Shown here piece after piece: positions 47,238 through 57,861 of a stretch of DNA of 64,000 nt. The translations under genes and the position numbers were made by a program. The stretch spans positions 114,801,943-114,865,942 of the forward strand of contig CM040429.1 of NCBI GenBank assembly GCA_022702705.1. The letters are read 5' to 3'. The stretch is from Papilionanthe hookeriana x Papilionanthe teres (lineage: Eukaryota > Streptophyta > Magnoliopsida > Asparagales > Orchidaceae). The notes beneath the pieces are model-generated. The model saw only the letters and a list, made by a program, of their open reading frames with translations. It ran no database searches and had not been told where the DNA came from. How positions within the stretch are numbered: the first letter of the stretch is position 1; every line of letters starts with the position of its first letter.

Positions 47238-50200
47238 TGTCGGCGTATTTTTAGGTTGTGTGTTTTGCAAGGGGGTCGCCTACAGAAGTTGTCAGTGATT
47301 TTTTTTAGATTTTAAATTTAATTTAAATATATATATAATTTAGAAAGTAATATTTGATTTTGAAAATAATTTTGAGTTTCAAAATTTTAAGATATGAAAT
47401 CAAGCTGATCTCACATCCCGAATAGTTTATATAAACGAGCACCGCACCACAAGCCGTATATCTATCCGGGAGAATAGACACACTTTGCTTGATGATGGGG
47501 CTCGATTAAATAAACTAGAAGATTTGTGACATCCGTTTGGTTTGCGAACCAATTTTATAAGCCGGCAGAATTCCACCGCTTAATATAAAGGAATTAAGCG
47601 GGGTTTATATTACTACAGGTTCTTAAAGATCCCTATAAGGGCAAGCCCCTATAGTTAATTACAACTTAAATGAAGGGATTCATTTAAGAAAACTCTCGAT
47701 AATGATCAGTGGTTTTGCTCTCAAGAATTACAAAGTTTAAGGTTTTCAAAGGATTTGAATTTTGGAATTTCAAGAGGGATTAGCTCAAATTTGGAACAGT
47801 TGTTTTGAGAATCCAATGGAAAGAAAATGAGGAGAAGCTGAGGATTCAAGAGGAATCTTGGCAACTTCCCAGACTATCCTATTGTTTGGCTCGGATTTAA
47901 GAAAATCCTAATATTATTTGATATTTCAATTTTGCCAATTTTAATTAATTAGGACTTATATTCGTATGACATGATCGTACAAACAGCCTCGAAGATGTGA
48001 GGGTTTATGTCGTACCAAACAACTACCTCGGAATCCTAAGACCGGTTAGGGCTTAATTTACATAATATGATTATGCAAATGCCTAACAAAAGGGTTGAGG
48101 ATTTATGTTGCACAAAGAAAACTACATCGAAATCCTATGGCTTGGTTGTTTAAAACTAGGAAAGGTTTTGCTGATGACGATGGCCGTGCTGCCCACCATG
48201 CTCGGAGCTCCTTGTTGTTGCAGAGGTTTAGTTTTAGAAGACATAAATCAAGAGATGAGAGAAGTGTTTTGGTTTAGAGAGAATCTTAAAATCCAAGTGT
48301 TTTTAATGTTTTAATTAAAACAAATCTTAAAGTTGGTTAAACAGAACCGATTAAGATCCCACGGTTTCGTCATCCCAGCACCGTTATTTTCATCGAATTC
48401 ACTTAGTCCAGATGAATTTGCTAAACTCAATTGAATGAGTTCCACACCTTCATTTAGACCGTGGGAAATCCCGTTAGCAACACGTGGGTTACATCATCCG
48501 AGGATATTCCCGATCATTCAACGAGACGTTTTAATTTAGTTGCAATTGTAGTTTTGTTGTTCGTTTGTGATTAAATTTTGAGTTGTTTTATATTTTAAAA
48601 TGTTGTGGCGGTGATTTTTATCTTGTAATGACTTTTAATTTAGTTTTGGTTTCGGTTCGGGGACTATCCTAAAGGTTTTGGTTTTCATGCAACGGTTTTA
48701 TTTAACATGCAAGAAAGGTAAAGTGCATTGCAATAAAGTAAATTGCAATAAAATAAAAGCATACCTGGATGGTCTTCCCGTCATCCCAAGCTGCACTTAA
48801 AACACATGTTAAGGCATTTAAATATTTCAACAAGTACCTAGGTAAAGCTAAGGGAAAGGTTTTGGTTGTGTACCAAAGTCCTAATCCTATAGCTAATCAT
48901 CTCCTATGACGTCTAGGTTCTTGTGTTTTGGTTTAAGGATGACTTTCTTCACCCAAGAACAATTAAATTCAGTTGTTCTTATAAACATCTTATCATATTG
49001 AGGAAGTGCTTAAGACGAGTCTTAAACATCTTTTCAATACCTTTATGATTGTTTTAAGTCCAAGAGAATTTAATTATACGATTGAATTAATCATCCAGGA
49101 GTTTAAGATTTGTTCTCTTGCTCAGTGAACTAGGATATTTGAATATCCTATAAGTGAAGTAACACTTCACTTGATGCCTCATTTAAGAGTTATAATAATA
49201 AGAGCTTTAAAAGGGCAAATCAAATTATTAAGTATTTTAATGATTTAAACTTAATGATTTAATTTTAATTTTGACTTAATTATAAAAAGTTAGTTTAAGT
49301 TTGGAATACTATTCAAGTTATTTTAGATTTAATTCTTAATGATTTCATTTAGGTTTGTTGTTAAATGATTTTAATTTAATTTAATTCAATTTAATTTTAA
49401 TTCAATTTAATTTAATTTTAATTTAATTTGATTTGATTTAATTTTAATTCTTAATGATTTCTTAAATTTCTCTGACCTCAAGGAGTTCAGAGAAACAAAT
49501 TTTACATTTATCTGATTTTTCTTTGATTTATTAGAATTATTTTAGTGAAAAGATTGAAAAATACATTTTTTAATATTAAAAATTACATTAAGCCTTTAAA
49601 ATTTAATATCTTATCCTAGGGACTTAAGAAAAATATTTGGTTTGTTCCTGAGTAATTAGAATTCAAAATGTGACATTTTGGTAATTTTTAAAATTTTTAT
49701 GATTTTTATTATTTTTTAATTATTAAAAATTTTAAAATATTGATAAAAATCAACTTTTTTAGAAAATTACCATTTTAATTTTCCTAAGTTTCTCTAATAT
49801 CAAAGAAGCTCTAAAACCATTTTTGTGAATTTTTGAAAGGTATTTTGTGAGTTATGAATTTTTAAAGTTTAATTTTATCCATTTTTGCTTAAGAGGCTTA
49901 ATCGAGCCCATTTGGTGGGGTTAATCGAGTTCAATTGGTTTCAAATTTTTATGTGAGACTCTCCTAACCCTAAAGGATAGTGGAGAATTGTTTTCAAGTT
50001 AATTTGATGTGTAATTAACCCTAATTAATTAAAGTTTAATTTTGGGTGTTTAGACCAATTAGAGTTATTCCAAGTGAACTAACTGAAAACCTATTTTTCC
50101 TAGGTTCCTCTGGTCATAACAAACATCACCAAATTTTCCTAGAATTTATGTCTCAACATGCTAATTATTGGAATTAAAGTACTCAAAATAGTAACATGCA

Positions 50201-50527
50201 ATTGAAAAATCAACAACTTCTCATAGGGATGGCCTCTGACCTTGGAAAATTCGGGAATGTTCCCAAGTTTAGAGGCTTCAAGCTCCTATGGTCTCATGCC
50301 GTAGTGAATTGCCTATGCAAATGGAGAATTAAAACAATGCAGGGAGTAAATAAATCATTAAAAATAAAATACTCAATGAAATTATTTAATTTCTTTTCCA
50401 CATTATTCTCCTCTTTTCACTGAGCCAGTGGCTATTTTTATTTTATTTTTAGGATTTTTCTACACAAAGTTATGGATTTTCTAAGTTCTGGTAATTAAAT
50501 AAATAAGAAAAATCCCTATTTTTCTTT

Positions 50528-50740
50528 TTATCCGAATCGGCACCGCATCAACCTTAGCATCTCCGAACAGCCACGCGGTGCTTTCTGGTTCGACGCAGCC
50601 ATCTGACTCAGCACTCCAGGGGCCCGCGGTTCATGTACCATCGCACTGTCCGGCTCGATCCCGACCGTTCGCTCGATACACGCTCGATCCGACGGCTCCC
50701 AGTCATCGTCTATGACTGGTGTGAACCCGTGAATTTCCAC
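50528..50740 (-). CDS. Conserved 70-codon ORF in the LTR (element 2)
   Basis: ATG-initiated, same length and position as 11301-11513 in element 1, sharing DRACIERTV, EPRAPG and LSQMA. There is no indel between the two copies although flanking LTR sequence has many. The product is unknown. It may be a leader uORF of the retrotransposon RNA or an unconstrained GC-rich stretch. Confidence 0.3.
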   Translation of the reverse strand: MEIHGFTPVIDDDWEPSDRACIERTVGIEPDSAMVHEPRAPGVLSQMAASNQKAPRGCSEMLRLMRCRFG

Positions 50741-51326
50741 ACTAAAACCCTAAGATCTCGCTCAATACTTAATGGATTTTTGTGTTCTTGTGCTCTATGG
50801 ATTCGTCTTGAAGAGACGAATACATCTATACGGTGATCATGCATTGAAATTGAGGCATTTGAATTGAGAATGTTCAGAATCTCAGGAAGAAGAGAGAGCT
50901 CATACCTTTGCTCAGAGAAGTGAAGATTCGATCTGAGAGTTGTGTCACGTTCGATTGGGTCCAAGCAAGCTCCAGATGAAGTCCCTTGGCACAGTGAATT
51001 GCCTAGGTACAAAAGTACCACGAGCCGATCACAAAGCTTGGAGGCTGGAGCAACGTGGGTGGCTCGGAGAGGGGATTTCACCGGGGAACTTCTCCTCTTG
51101 GTACGGGTGAAGGTGTAGGACCAATCAATTTGGAGATTGGCTCACTGTGGTGAAGTGTCCTGGTTTTGGGCTTGAATTTCGACTCCGAAATTGAGCTCGC
51201 GAGAGGAAATGGCATGGGGATTTCGAGTGGGGATCAAGTTCTCCGGTGTGGGGAAGAGTCCGGAATGATTTTGGCGAGTTTCGTGTGTTTTGTTTCAGCA
51301 CCTCTTCCATGGCCGAGAGAGGTGGT

Positions 51327-51336
51327 GTTTAAATAG
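51327..51336 (-). promoter_or_regulatory. LTR TATA-like box, element 2
   Basis: CTATTTAAAC on the minus strand, 2380 bases from the LTR start, against 2364 in element 1. In a 3' LTR it would drive transcription outward into Athila gag. Confidence 0.5.
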
Positions 51337-53716
51337 GCTTGCACGGAGGGCCTCCCAGGGGAGTTAGGGGTTGGGATCAGTATGCTGCGGTGAGGAGAAG
51401 AACAGCTGCAATGGCCATTTGGAGTGGGGCGGCTCGGCGAAGGTGGAATTCCAAAACTTGGCTCCTCCCGAGGTCTCGGCCATGGTGTTTTCCGGCGGCT
51501 TAGGTGGGCGGCCGGCATGCAAGGGTCGACCTTAAGTTCGGGTGGGTCGAGGGCGGGGTTTTGTGTAGGCAATTGAGCTTTGCCATGTGTCGAAAGCTTG
51601 ATTTAAAATGGAATGGGGAAGGCCAATTTTGGCTTGATTTGGTCAAGTCTACCTTTTGGGCTTGGTTCACCCTTCAAGGTGGCTTTGGGTGTTGTGGGGA
51701 GTCAAATGAATCAGCTGGTTTGGCATGGATAAGTCCCTATCCAAATATATTTGGATTAAATTTGGGTTAAGGTGAAACATGTTTAAGGTTAATGACTTTT
51801 AGGAGGTTCTTAAAGGACCTCCTCCTTTTGCCATTTAAGGAGGGTTGACAAATTAGAGATTCTAATGGCTTGCCAATGGCTTACATGTGGCTTCATGGCT
51901 CCATATGGCTTTGGAAAAGATTTGGTCAATTTCATAAAAAAAGGATTTTGTGAATTTTGGCATTTTGATAGGTATTGTTATGAGGCTTGATTTGGAATTG
52001 TTTAATTGATAAATTAGGATTTTAGAAATGATTTTAAATTGAATGTGTGATGAGGGAAAGTGTCATGTGGGCTTTAGATTGATTTGGGCTTTTGAATTTG
52101 GTGTAAGTGGGCTTTTAGGAAGGTTTAAGGGAGTTGACCTTTATGTTTAACAATGGGATTTTAGATGAAAATTTTTGCAAAGGGACATGCCAAATAAATG
52201 TTGAGTTTAGTTTAAGGATGTGTCTTGAATGATTTGAAGCAAATTTGAGGTAGTTTGGAGTTGAATTGGGTTGAATTTGTGTTCATTTGGTAAATGGGCC
52301 ATTGTAGGTCAAATTGGGCTAATTTGGGCCAATGTTGGGCTAGGGTTGAAATTGATGTAAAATTAATGTTGGGAAATGTTTATGGGCGTGTTTCAAAGAG
52401 GTTTCAACTTTGGTTGGGTTTTGGTTTTGGGACTTGAGCTTATTTGGGTTAGGTTTGGGTGTAGGCCCATTTAGGGAATTTTGGGTTTGGGTTGAATTTG
52501 AGTAAGGTTTGGGTCCAAATTTTGGGCAAATCATGTTAAGTTTTTTGTTTGTGGGGATGCTAAGAAGGTTTTAGAAAAGATTTGGGTCAAATTAGGATTG
52601 AATTGAGTTGGTTTGAGGTAGGTTTAGGTCATGGGTCAAAATTGGGCCTTAAGCTTAAAAATGAAATTGGATTCAAATGTAAATCAATCTGGGCTTAAAT
52701 TTGATTTAGATTGATATTGGGGATATTTTATTTAAGATTATAATTGATTTCGACCAAAATTGAGACCAATTGGGGTGATTTGGTTTGACATTGGGTTCAT
52801 TTGGGTTTAAAATGGGCTAAATTGGGGGTTTTGGTAAAAGTAGGGTAAATTGACAAAATTGACCCATGGTTTAGTTGGACAAAATGAAATTAGGAATATT
52901 TAGGATTTTCTGGAATTTTCTGGGAATTTTCTGAATTTTTGGAATTTTGGGTCAAGAGGGGCATTTTGGTAATTTGGAGGGTATTGGGGGTATTTTTAGA
53001 AATTTTTGGTATTTTTGGCTGGAGATAGTCAATTTGAGTGGGGGGAAAATGTTTAGGATTGATTCTGAGGACTTTTGGGTGATTTGGAGATTTTTGGAGG
53101 AATTGGGCAATTTCAAGGGCTTTTGGTAGGTTTGATGGGTGTAGGGTCCCCGGGGTCAAAAATTGAAATTTAGGAAGAATGAAGATTGATCAACTGTGAG
53201 TGAAATGTAATCACTTTGATTGAGCCATGAAGCCATATTAAGCCCATATGAGCCATGAGAGGACTCATTGGAGGCATTCGCTATGTTGTTCCTAACCCTC
53301 TTAACCAGGGGCTTAGGGGTTGAGGTCCATCCATATGAATTGCCTACATGAGTCATGGAGTCAAGTTGGGTATAGGTGTGGTTTTAGGATTTAGATTGTG
53401 TGTGTGAGAGTGTAAAGTGTGAGTGTAGTGAGTGTGTAAGTCAACCCTCACCAGACCAGGCCACCCAGGGCAGTCCTAAGGCCAAAGAGTCCTATATGGA
53501 ACTCATCCTTTAAACCTCCACATTTGATCTCAACCCTCTAGGTGATTAGAGGTCTAAAATCAAGCTTGTAGGGTTTGCAGGGAGACAAGAAGTGGTTTAA
53601 ATTTCTAAGGGATGGGTCCCACTTCTAGTTCTCTAAGATAGTCAAAGGAAAAGCCTAAAGCTAGATCCTAAACACTAAAGAGGGAAGAGAAGACCTCATC
53701 AAATATGAGGTCAACA

Positions 53717-53730
53717 AATGGACCCCCAAT
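53717..53730 (-). other. Polypurine tract, element 2
   Basis: Minus-strand ATTGGGGGTCCATT directly before the LTR start TGTTGACC. It is conserved in element 4 at 40403-40416, including the upstream GCACACCACAC context. Confidence 0.75.
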
Positions 53731-54094
53731 AGGTGTGGTGTGCTAACCAAGAACACCGCGCGTATTGGCTTTGACCGAAGGGATCAACAAAACCAACACA
53801 GATTCCCGAATGACAAACTTAGGACGAAGCAGAAGAATTTCCGCTGGGGAGTATCAGGTATACTTCCAAGACTGGAGATTCCTGAACTCTCGGCTGGGAA
53901 TGGAAAAGGAGATGAATTCCAAATCATATGATCTGGGGAATTCGATTTAGATTTCATTTTACTTTTAAATTTCATGTTTCAATGTGTGAGCTTAGATTTT
54001 AGCTTGAGTTTTAATTTAGATTGAAGTTTGGTTTAAAATCAATTTGAGGAAATTTTGAATTTGAAATTTGGATTTGAAATGAGAATCGAAACCT
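53731..54094 (-). other. Spacer between PPT and hairpin array, element 2
   Basis: A gene-free 3' UTR segment. The overlapping small frames at 53740-53975 on both strands have no recognisable domain. Confidence 0.5.
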
Positions 54095-55270
54095 AGGTTT
54101 CAACCTCGGGATTGCGAAGAGAACTGGAATTTAGGTACCAGGCCTCGAGTGAGAATCGAATTTAAGTATTGATGGAAAAAGGATGAGAATCGGAATTTAG
54201 GTATCGATCTCGAGAGGAATGAGAATTGAAATTTAAGTATCGACCTCGAAAGAGAATCGAAATTTAGGTATCGATCTCGGATGAGAGTCGGAATTTAGGT
54301 ACCGATCTCGGAATGAGAACTAGAATTTAGGTACTAGTCTCAAATGAGAACTGGAATTTAGGTACCAGTCTCGGAAGAGAGTCGAAATTTAGGTATCGAC
54401 TCAAAAAGGATGAGAATCAGAATTTAGGTACTGATCTCAGAATGAGAACTAGAATTTAGGTACTAGTCTCGAATGAGAACTGGAATTTAGGTACCGGCCT
54501 CGAAGAGAGTCGAAATTTAGGTATCGACCTCGCAAAGGATGAGAATCGAATTTAGGTACTGATCTCGGAATGAGAACTAGAATTTAGGTACTAGTATCGA
54601 ATGAGAACTGGAATTTAAGTACCAGTCTCGGAAGAGAGTCAAAATTTAGGTATAGACCTCGCAAAGGATGAGAATCAGAATTTAAGTACTGATCTCGGAA
54701 TGAGAACTAGAATTTAGGTACTAGTCTCGAATGAGAACTGGAATTTAGGTACCAGTCTCGGAAATTTAGAATTGAAATTTAGGTATCAATTCGGAAGAGA
54801 ATCAAAATTTAGGTATCGACCTCGAAAGGAGAGTCAGAATTTAGGTACCGACCTCGAAGTGAGAACTGGAATTTAGGTACCAGTCTCGGAAGTTTAGAAT
54901 TGAAATTTAGGTATCAATTCGGAAGAGAATCAAAATTTAGGTATCGATCTCGAAAGGAGAGTCGAAATTTAGGTACCGACCTCGAAGTGAGAACTGGAAT
55001 TTAGGTACCAGTCTCGGAAGTTTAGAATTGAAATTTAGGTATCAATTCGGAAGAGAATCGAAATTTAGGTATCGATCTTGAAAGGAGAGTCGGAATTTAG
55101 GTACCTACCTCGAAGTGAGAACTGGAATTTAGGTACCAGTCTTGGAAGTTTAGAATTGAAATTTAGGTATCAATTCGGAAGAGAATCGAAATTTAGGTAT
55201 CGATCTCGAAAGGAGAGTCGGAATTTAGGTACCGACCTCGAAGTGAGAACTGGAATTTAGGTACCAGTCT
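54095..55270 (-). repeat. 3' UTR tandem array of hairpin units with 128-bp higher-order period
   Basis: About 37 units of roughly 32 bases. On the plus strand each has a left stem, the near-constant loop AATTTAGGTA and a right stem closing with CTC. The unit starting GAGAACTGG recurs at 54346, 54475, 54603, 54733, 54861, 54989, 55117 and 55245, a spacing of 128-130 bases, so four units form a higher-order repeat. The stems are complementary within most units (ACTGG-CCAGT, ACTAG-CTAGT, GTCGA-TCGAC, ATCAG-CTGAT, AATTGA-TCAATT). Tandem repeats in the 3' UTR are known for Tat-lineage elements. The frame 55078-55260 is a translation of the array. Confidence 0.92.
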
Positions 55271-55892
55271 CGGAAGTTTTAATGTATGAAGAAGGACCCA
55301 GTCTCGTGCCATCAGAACCAAACCGAACCAAGTTCGTGGTTCTGTGTCAATGAACCTAGTCAATCTCCGTACAAGAGGGGAAGGAGATCACAGAAAATCA
55401 AAAGGGTTTCGATGTGACGAAAAAAAGGTGTAGGATTTTTGAAATTTGAAGTGTGAGTTTTCCGTGAGGAAGAATCATCCCGAAAGAGGGTTTCAAAGTA
55501 GTTTGAAGTAGATTTTGATCTGAGGAAGAGTTGAAGGATTTGAAAGAGACAGATTGAGATTGAAATTCCATTTGAGATTCATTTTTCATTTTGTTTGTCC
55601 TTTGATGATCCAATTTTATTTTTTGTTGTTTATTTGATGTTCACGTGAATTTTATTTGGTGTTCATGTGGATTTGAAGTTCATTTGAATATTTGGATTTC
55701 AAAGAACGGTTCTTATTTATTTCTCTTTTCTTTTCTGTTCTTTGTTCAATGTTCATTTAACTCTAATGGCGTTTCCCAGTCGATTTGCACAAAAGAGGTG
55801 AAGGCAAAATGTGACATGGTCACTTTCGTTCCAATCTTGTTGAAGATACATCATACAACTCGATCTGAAATATTTCTCATACAATCCATGAC
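55271..55892 (-). other. 3' UTR spacer between AlkB-like ORF and hairpin array
   Basis: Homologous to 29700-30149 of element 3. There is no gene on the element strand. The plus-strand frame 55645-56055 overlaps the end of the AlkB ORF antisense and is not supported. Confidence 0.5.
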
Positions 55893-57535
55893 TCAAAACG
55901 GACTATGTATGATTCTTGTTGATCCATCCAAAAAGTATCTGTTAAAAATCCATGTACGAATAATGAGATACACGGTCAATAACATCACCTTCCAAGCCAT
56001 CCTTGGCGGGAATGCCGCATGGATGTGCATTGGAGGTGTGCTATTTCCCGTGTAACTCATAGCTCGTAGAGGCGGGAGACTTTCCAGTCTCGGATCCGGT
56101 CGGAAGTGGTAAGGTGCCTTCTCGTCGTCCATCCTTCTAAAAGTGACGGAGATCCGCTCCACTGGTACTCCCAGTATACAATGTTTTGCAATGTCTGCTC
56201 CATTTCCTTATAATATCATGACGGAACCTACCGGAAGTGGTATCTCCACCGGCCCTCGGAACTTACCCGGGCCTGCTATCCGGAGGTCAGATCCGAACAT
56301 GATATTGCATTGGTTAACGAATGAAACTGTGCAGAAAGGTCTGACAAAGTCATGGTGGTCTATGTGTGGAGGTAAACAGTTGTCTTTCTGATAAATGTTG
56401 ATGATGCAACAGTTGGGTATGCAGTCTGCTGGCAGTACCCCCCACGTTATCATTCTTTTCACCATTCTTTTAATTATCCTCGGCATTGGATCCACCTCAC
56501 CGTGACGGAGTATCCCTGGTGGATTTCCTTTTCTATCCTCTGCGAAGTTATAGCAACATCCGCATTATATTGTGACTCTTCCTTTCCCTGGCATCCATTT
56601 CGGGGTTCCGAATAAGTCTTTTCTCTCGAACTGACTCGCTCGACCCATCTTCTGAAGTTCGAAGATGCAATCCACAATTTGGTGTTGCTCGTACTCTGAG
56701 AATACACCTGTGTGAAACTCGAGGCCTTCCAAAATGTTGATTCTTTTGCCTCTAATCTTTTCAAAGTATTCGAAAGTCTTCTTCTCAACATTTTGCATTC
56801 TTTCTAGTTCATATTCGGGATGATCTGCAAGTGACGAGGCCTAGTAACGTATTGCGGGATGTATGGCTCAATCCCATCGCGTTCTCCTGTATACCTTGGC
56901 TCCTCGGGGATTGTCTCTGTCGGGACATCCTCCGGGGTTGCTTCCGCAACAAGGTTCTTCAGATACGGTATCTCTATCCGGTGTCGAGGCACTGATTTTA
57001 TTTCTGTTTTTCTTGGCACTTTTTCGATATGTTCTGATTTTCTCGGCGTTGACTTTCTTCCTTCTGGTTCTTGATGAGCCGGTATCTTTGAAATGTGTGT
57101 GTTGGCGAAGGTGGCTGTTTCCTCGTGTTGATCTGCTGCTAGTTTAGTCAACATCTTGCGGATACGGCGATTCTTATTCCTTCTTTGGGTAGCAGTGAGA
57201 GTAGCTCTCCTTACCCCTTGAACCTCTGCGGGCGCGGCGCTGACGAGCCTGCCCTCTGCCGTGGCAACTACTGACTTGATTTTCTTGCTTTCCTCGGTGT
57301 TTGTCTTTCTTTTCTTGTTCTTTGGATTGGTGGCTTGGGCCACCCATCCTCATCACTGTCTGGCTATGAAGTTCTTCTCGGTCCATCTGGGACCCGATCA
57401 TTTTCTTCGTACTGTAGGCCTGGTCGGTGTGAAATCAGAATCAATTTCTATCACTGCTCCATCCTTCACCCTCTTTTCATCGAGTGCGAGACTCACGCCA
57501 TTTTTAAAGTTTAGGACCAACCGCCCGTTCGACAT
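55893..57535 (-). pseudogene. AlkB-like (ALKBH9/10-type) 2OG-Fe(II) oxygenase ORF, element 2
   Basis: The counterpart of the ORF at 28047-29699. It starts at ATG 57535 with the same MSNGRLVLNFKNGVSLAL block. A 179-codon open part (56804-57343) carries the basic segment RRNKNRRIRKMLTKLAADQ and ATPEDVPTETIPEEP. The ALKBH9/10-like part has VNILEGLEFHTGVFSEYEQ-type and KGRVTI blocks (56565-56798). The oxygenase core is at 56208-56495, with HxD in CLPPHIDHHDF (His 56366-56364, Asp 56360-56358) and IPLPVGSV. After one TAA come the distal His in KHC, RISVTFRRMDD and the hydrophobic tail (PRMAWKVMLL). Lesions are frameshifts near 57430 and 56800, and stops near 56562 and 56205. None coincides with a lesion in element 3. 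RNA N6-methyladenosine demethylation is a family-based inference. Confidence 0.88.
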
Positions 57536-57861
57536 TTCCCTGCAAAGAAGACACGAAAAAGATCAGGGGCTGTACTAAGAAGAAGAACATTAAGAAAATA
57601 TTTACCACTGAAGATTCTTATTCTCTTATTTTAATTTTAATTTTTATGGAAAGTAGGAAAAGATGAAGAAAGATCAGGAAAAATATTTGATTTGAAAGGA
57701 AGGGTAAAACTTTATTATTATGATTTTCACATATTTTATTTTTAGCACATATTTTATTTTATCCATTTATATGTTTTCGGGTTCGGACCCAGTCACAAAG
57801 TGATTGCTTCACCCATATTTCTAGGGATAAGACTCCATTTTAGGGATCACCCTTTGAAACA
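57536..57861 (-). promoter_or_regulatory. Integrase-AlkB spacer with splice-acceptor-like end, element 2
   Basis: A non-coding spacer of 326 bases, one longer than the 325 in element 3. On the minus strand it ends CTTCTTTGCAG (AG at 57541-57540), then GGAA and ATG. The pyrimidine-rich stretch and AG position match element 3, although flanking bases have diverged. Confidence 0.5.

Larger units (their letters stand above)
47238..53716 (-). repeat. 3' LTR of element 2 (6.5 kb)
   Basis: Minus-strand TGTTGACCTCA start (53716) and CCGACA end (47238). It is collinear with the element 1 LTR but lacks about 830 bases (49450-49465 against 9450-10280). It contains the same TATA-like box, GC-rich leader and 70-codon frame. 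Open frames 51234-51572, 52340-52534 and 52890-53159 are LTR sequence, not genes. Confidence 0.88.

Noticed and set aside
54095..55270. Regular ~32-base repeats resembling a CRISPR array
   Set aside because: There are no unique spacers, the units are head-to-tail and similar throughout, and the context is a plant retrotransposon 3' UTR.
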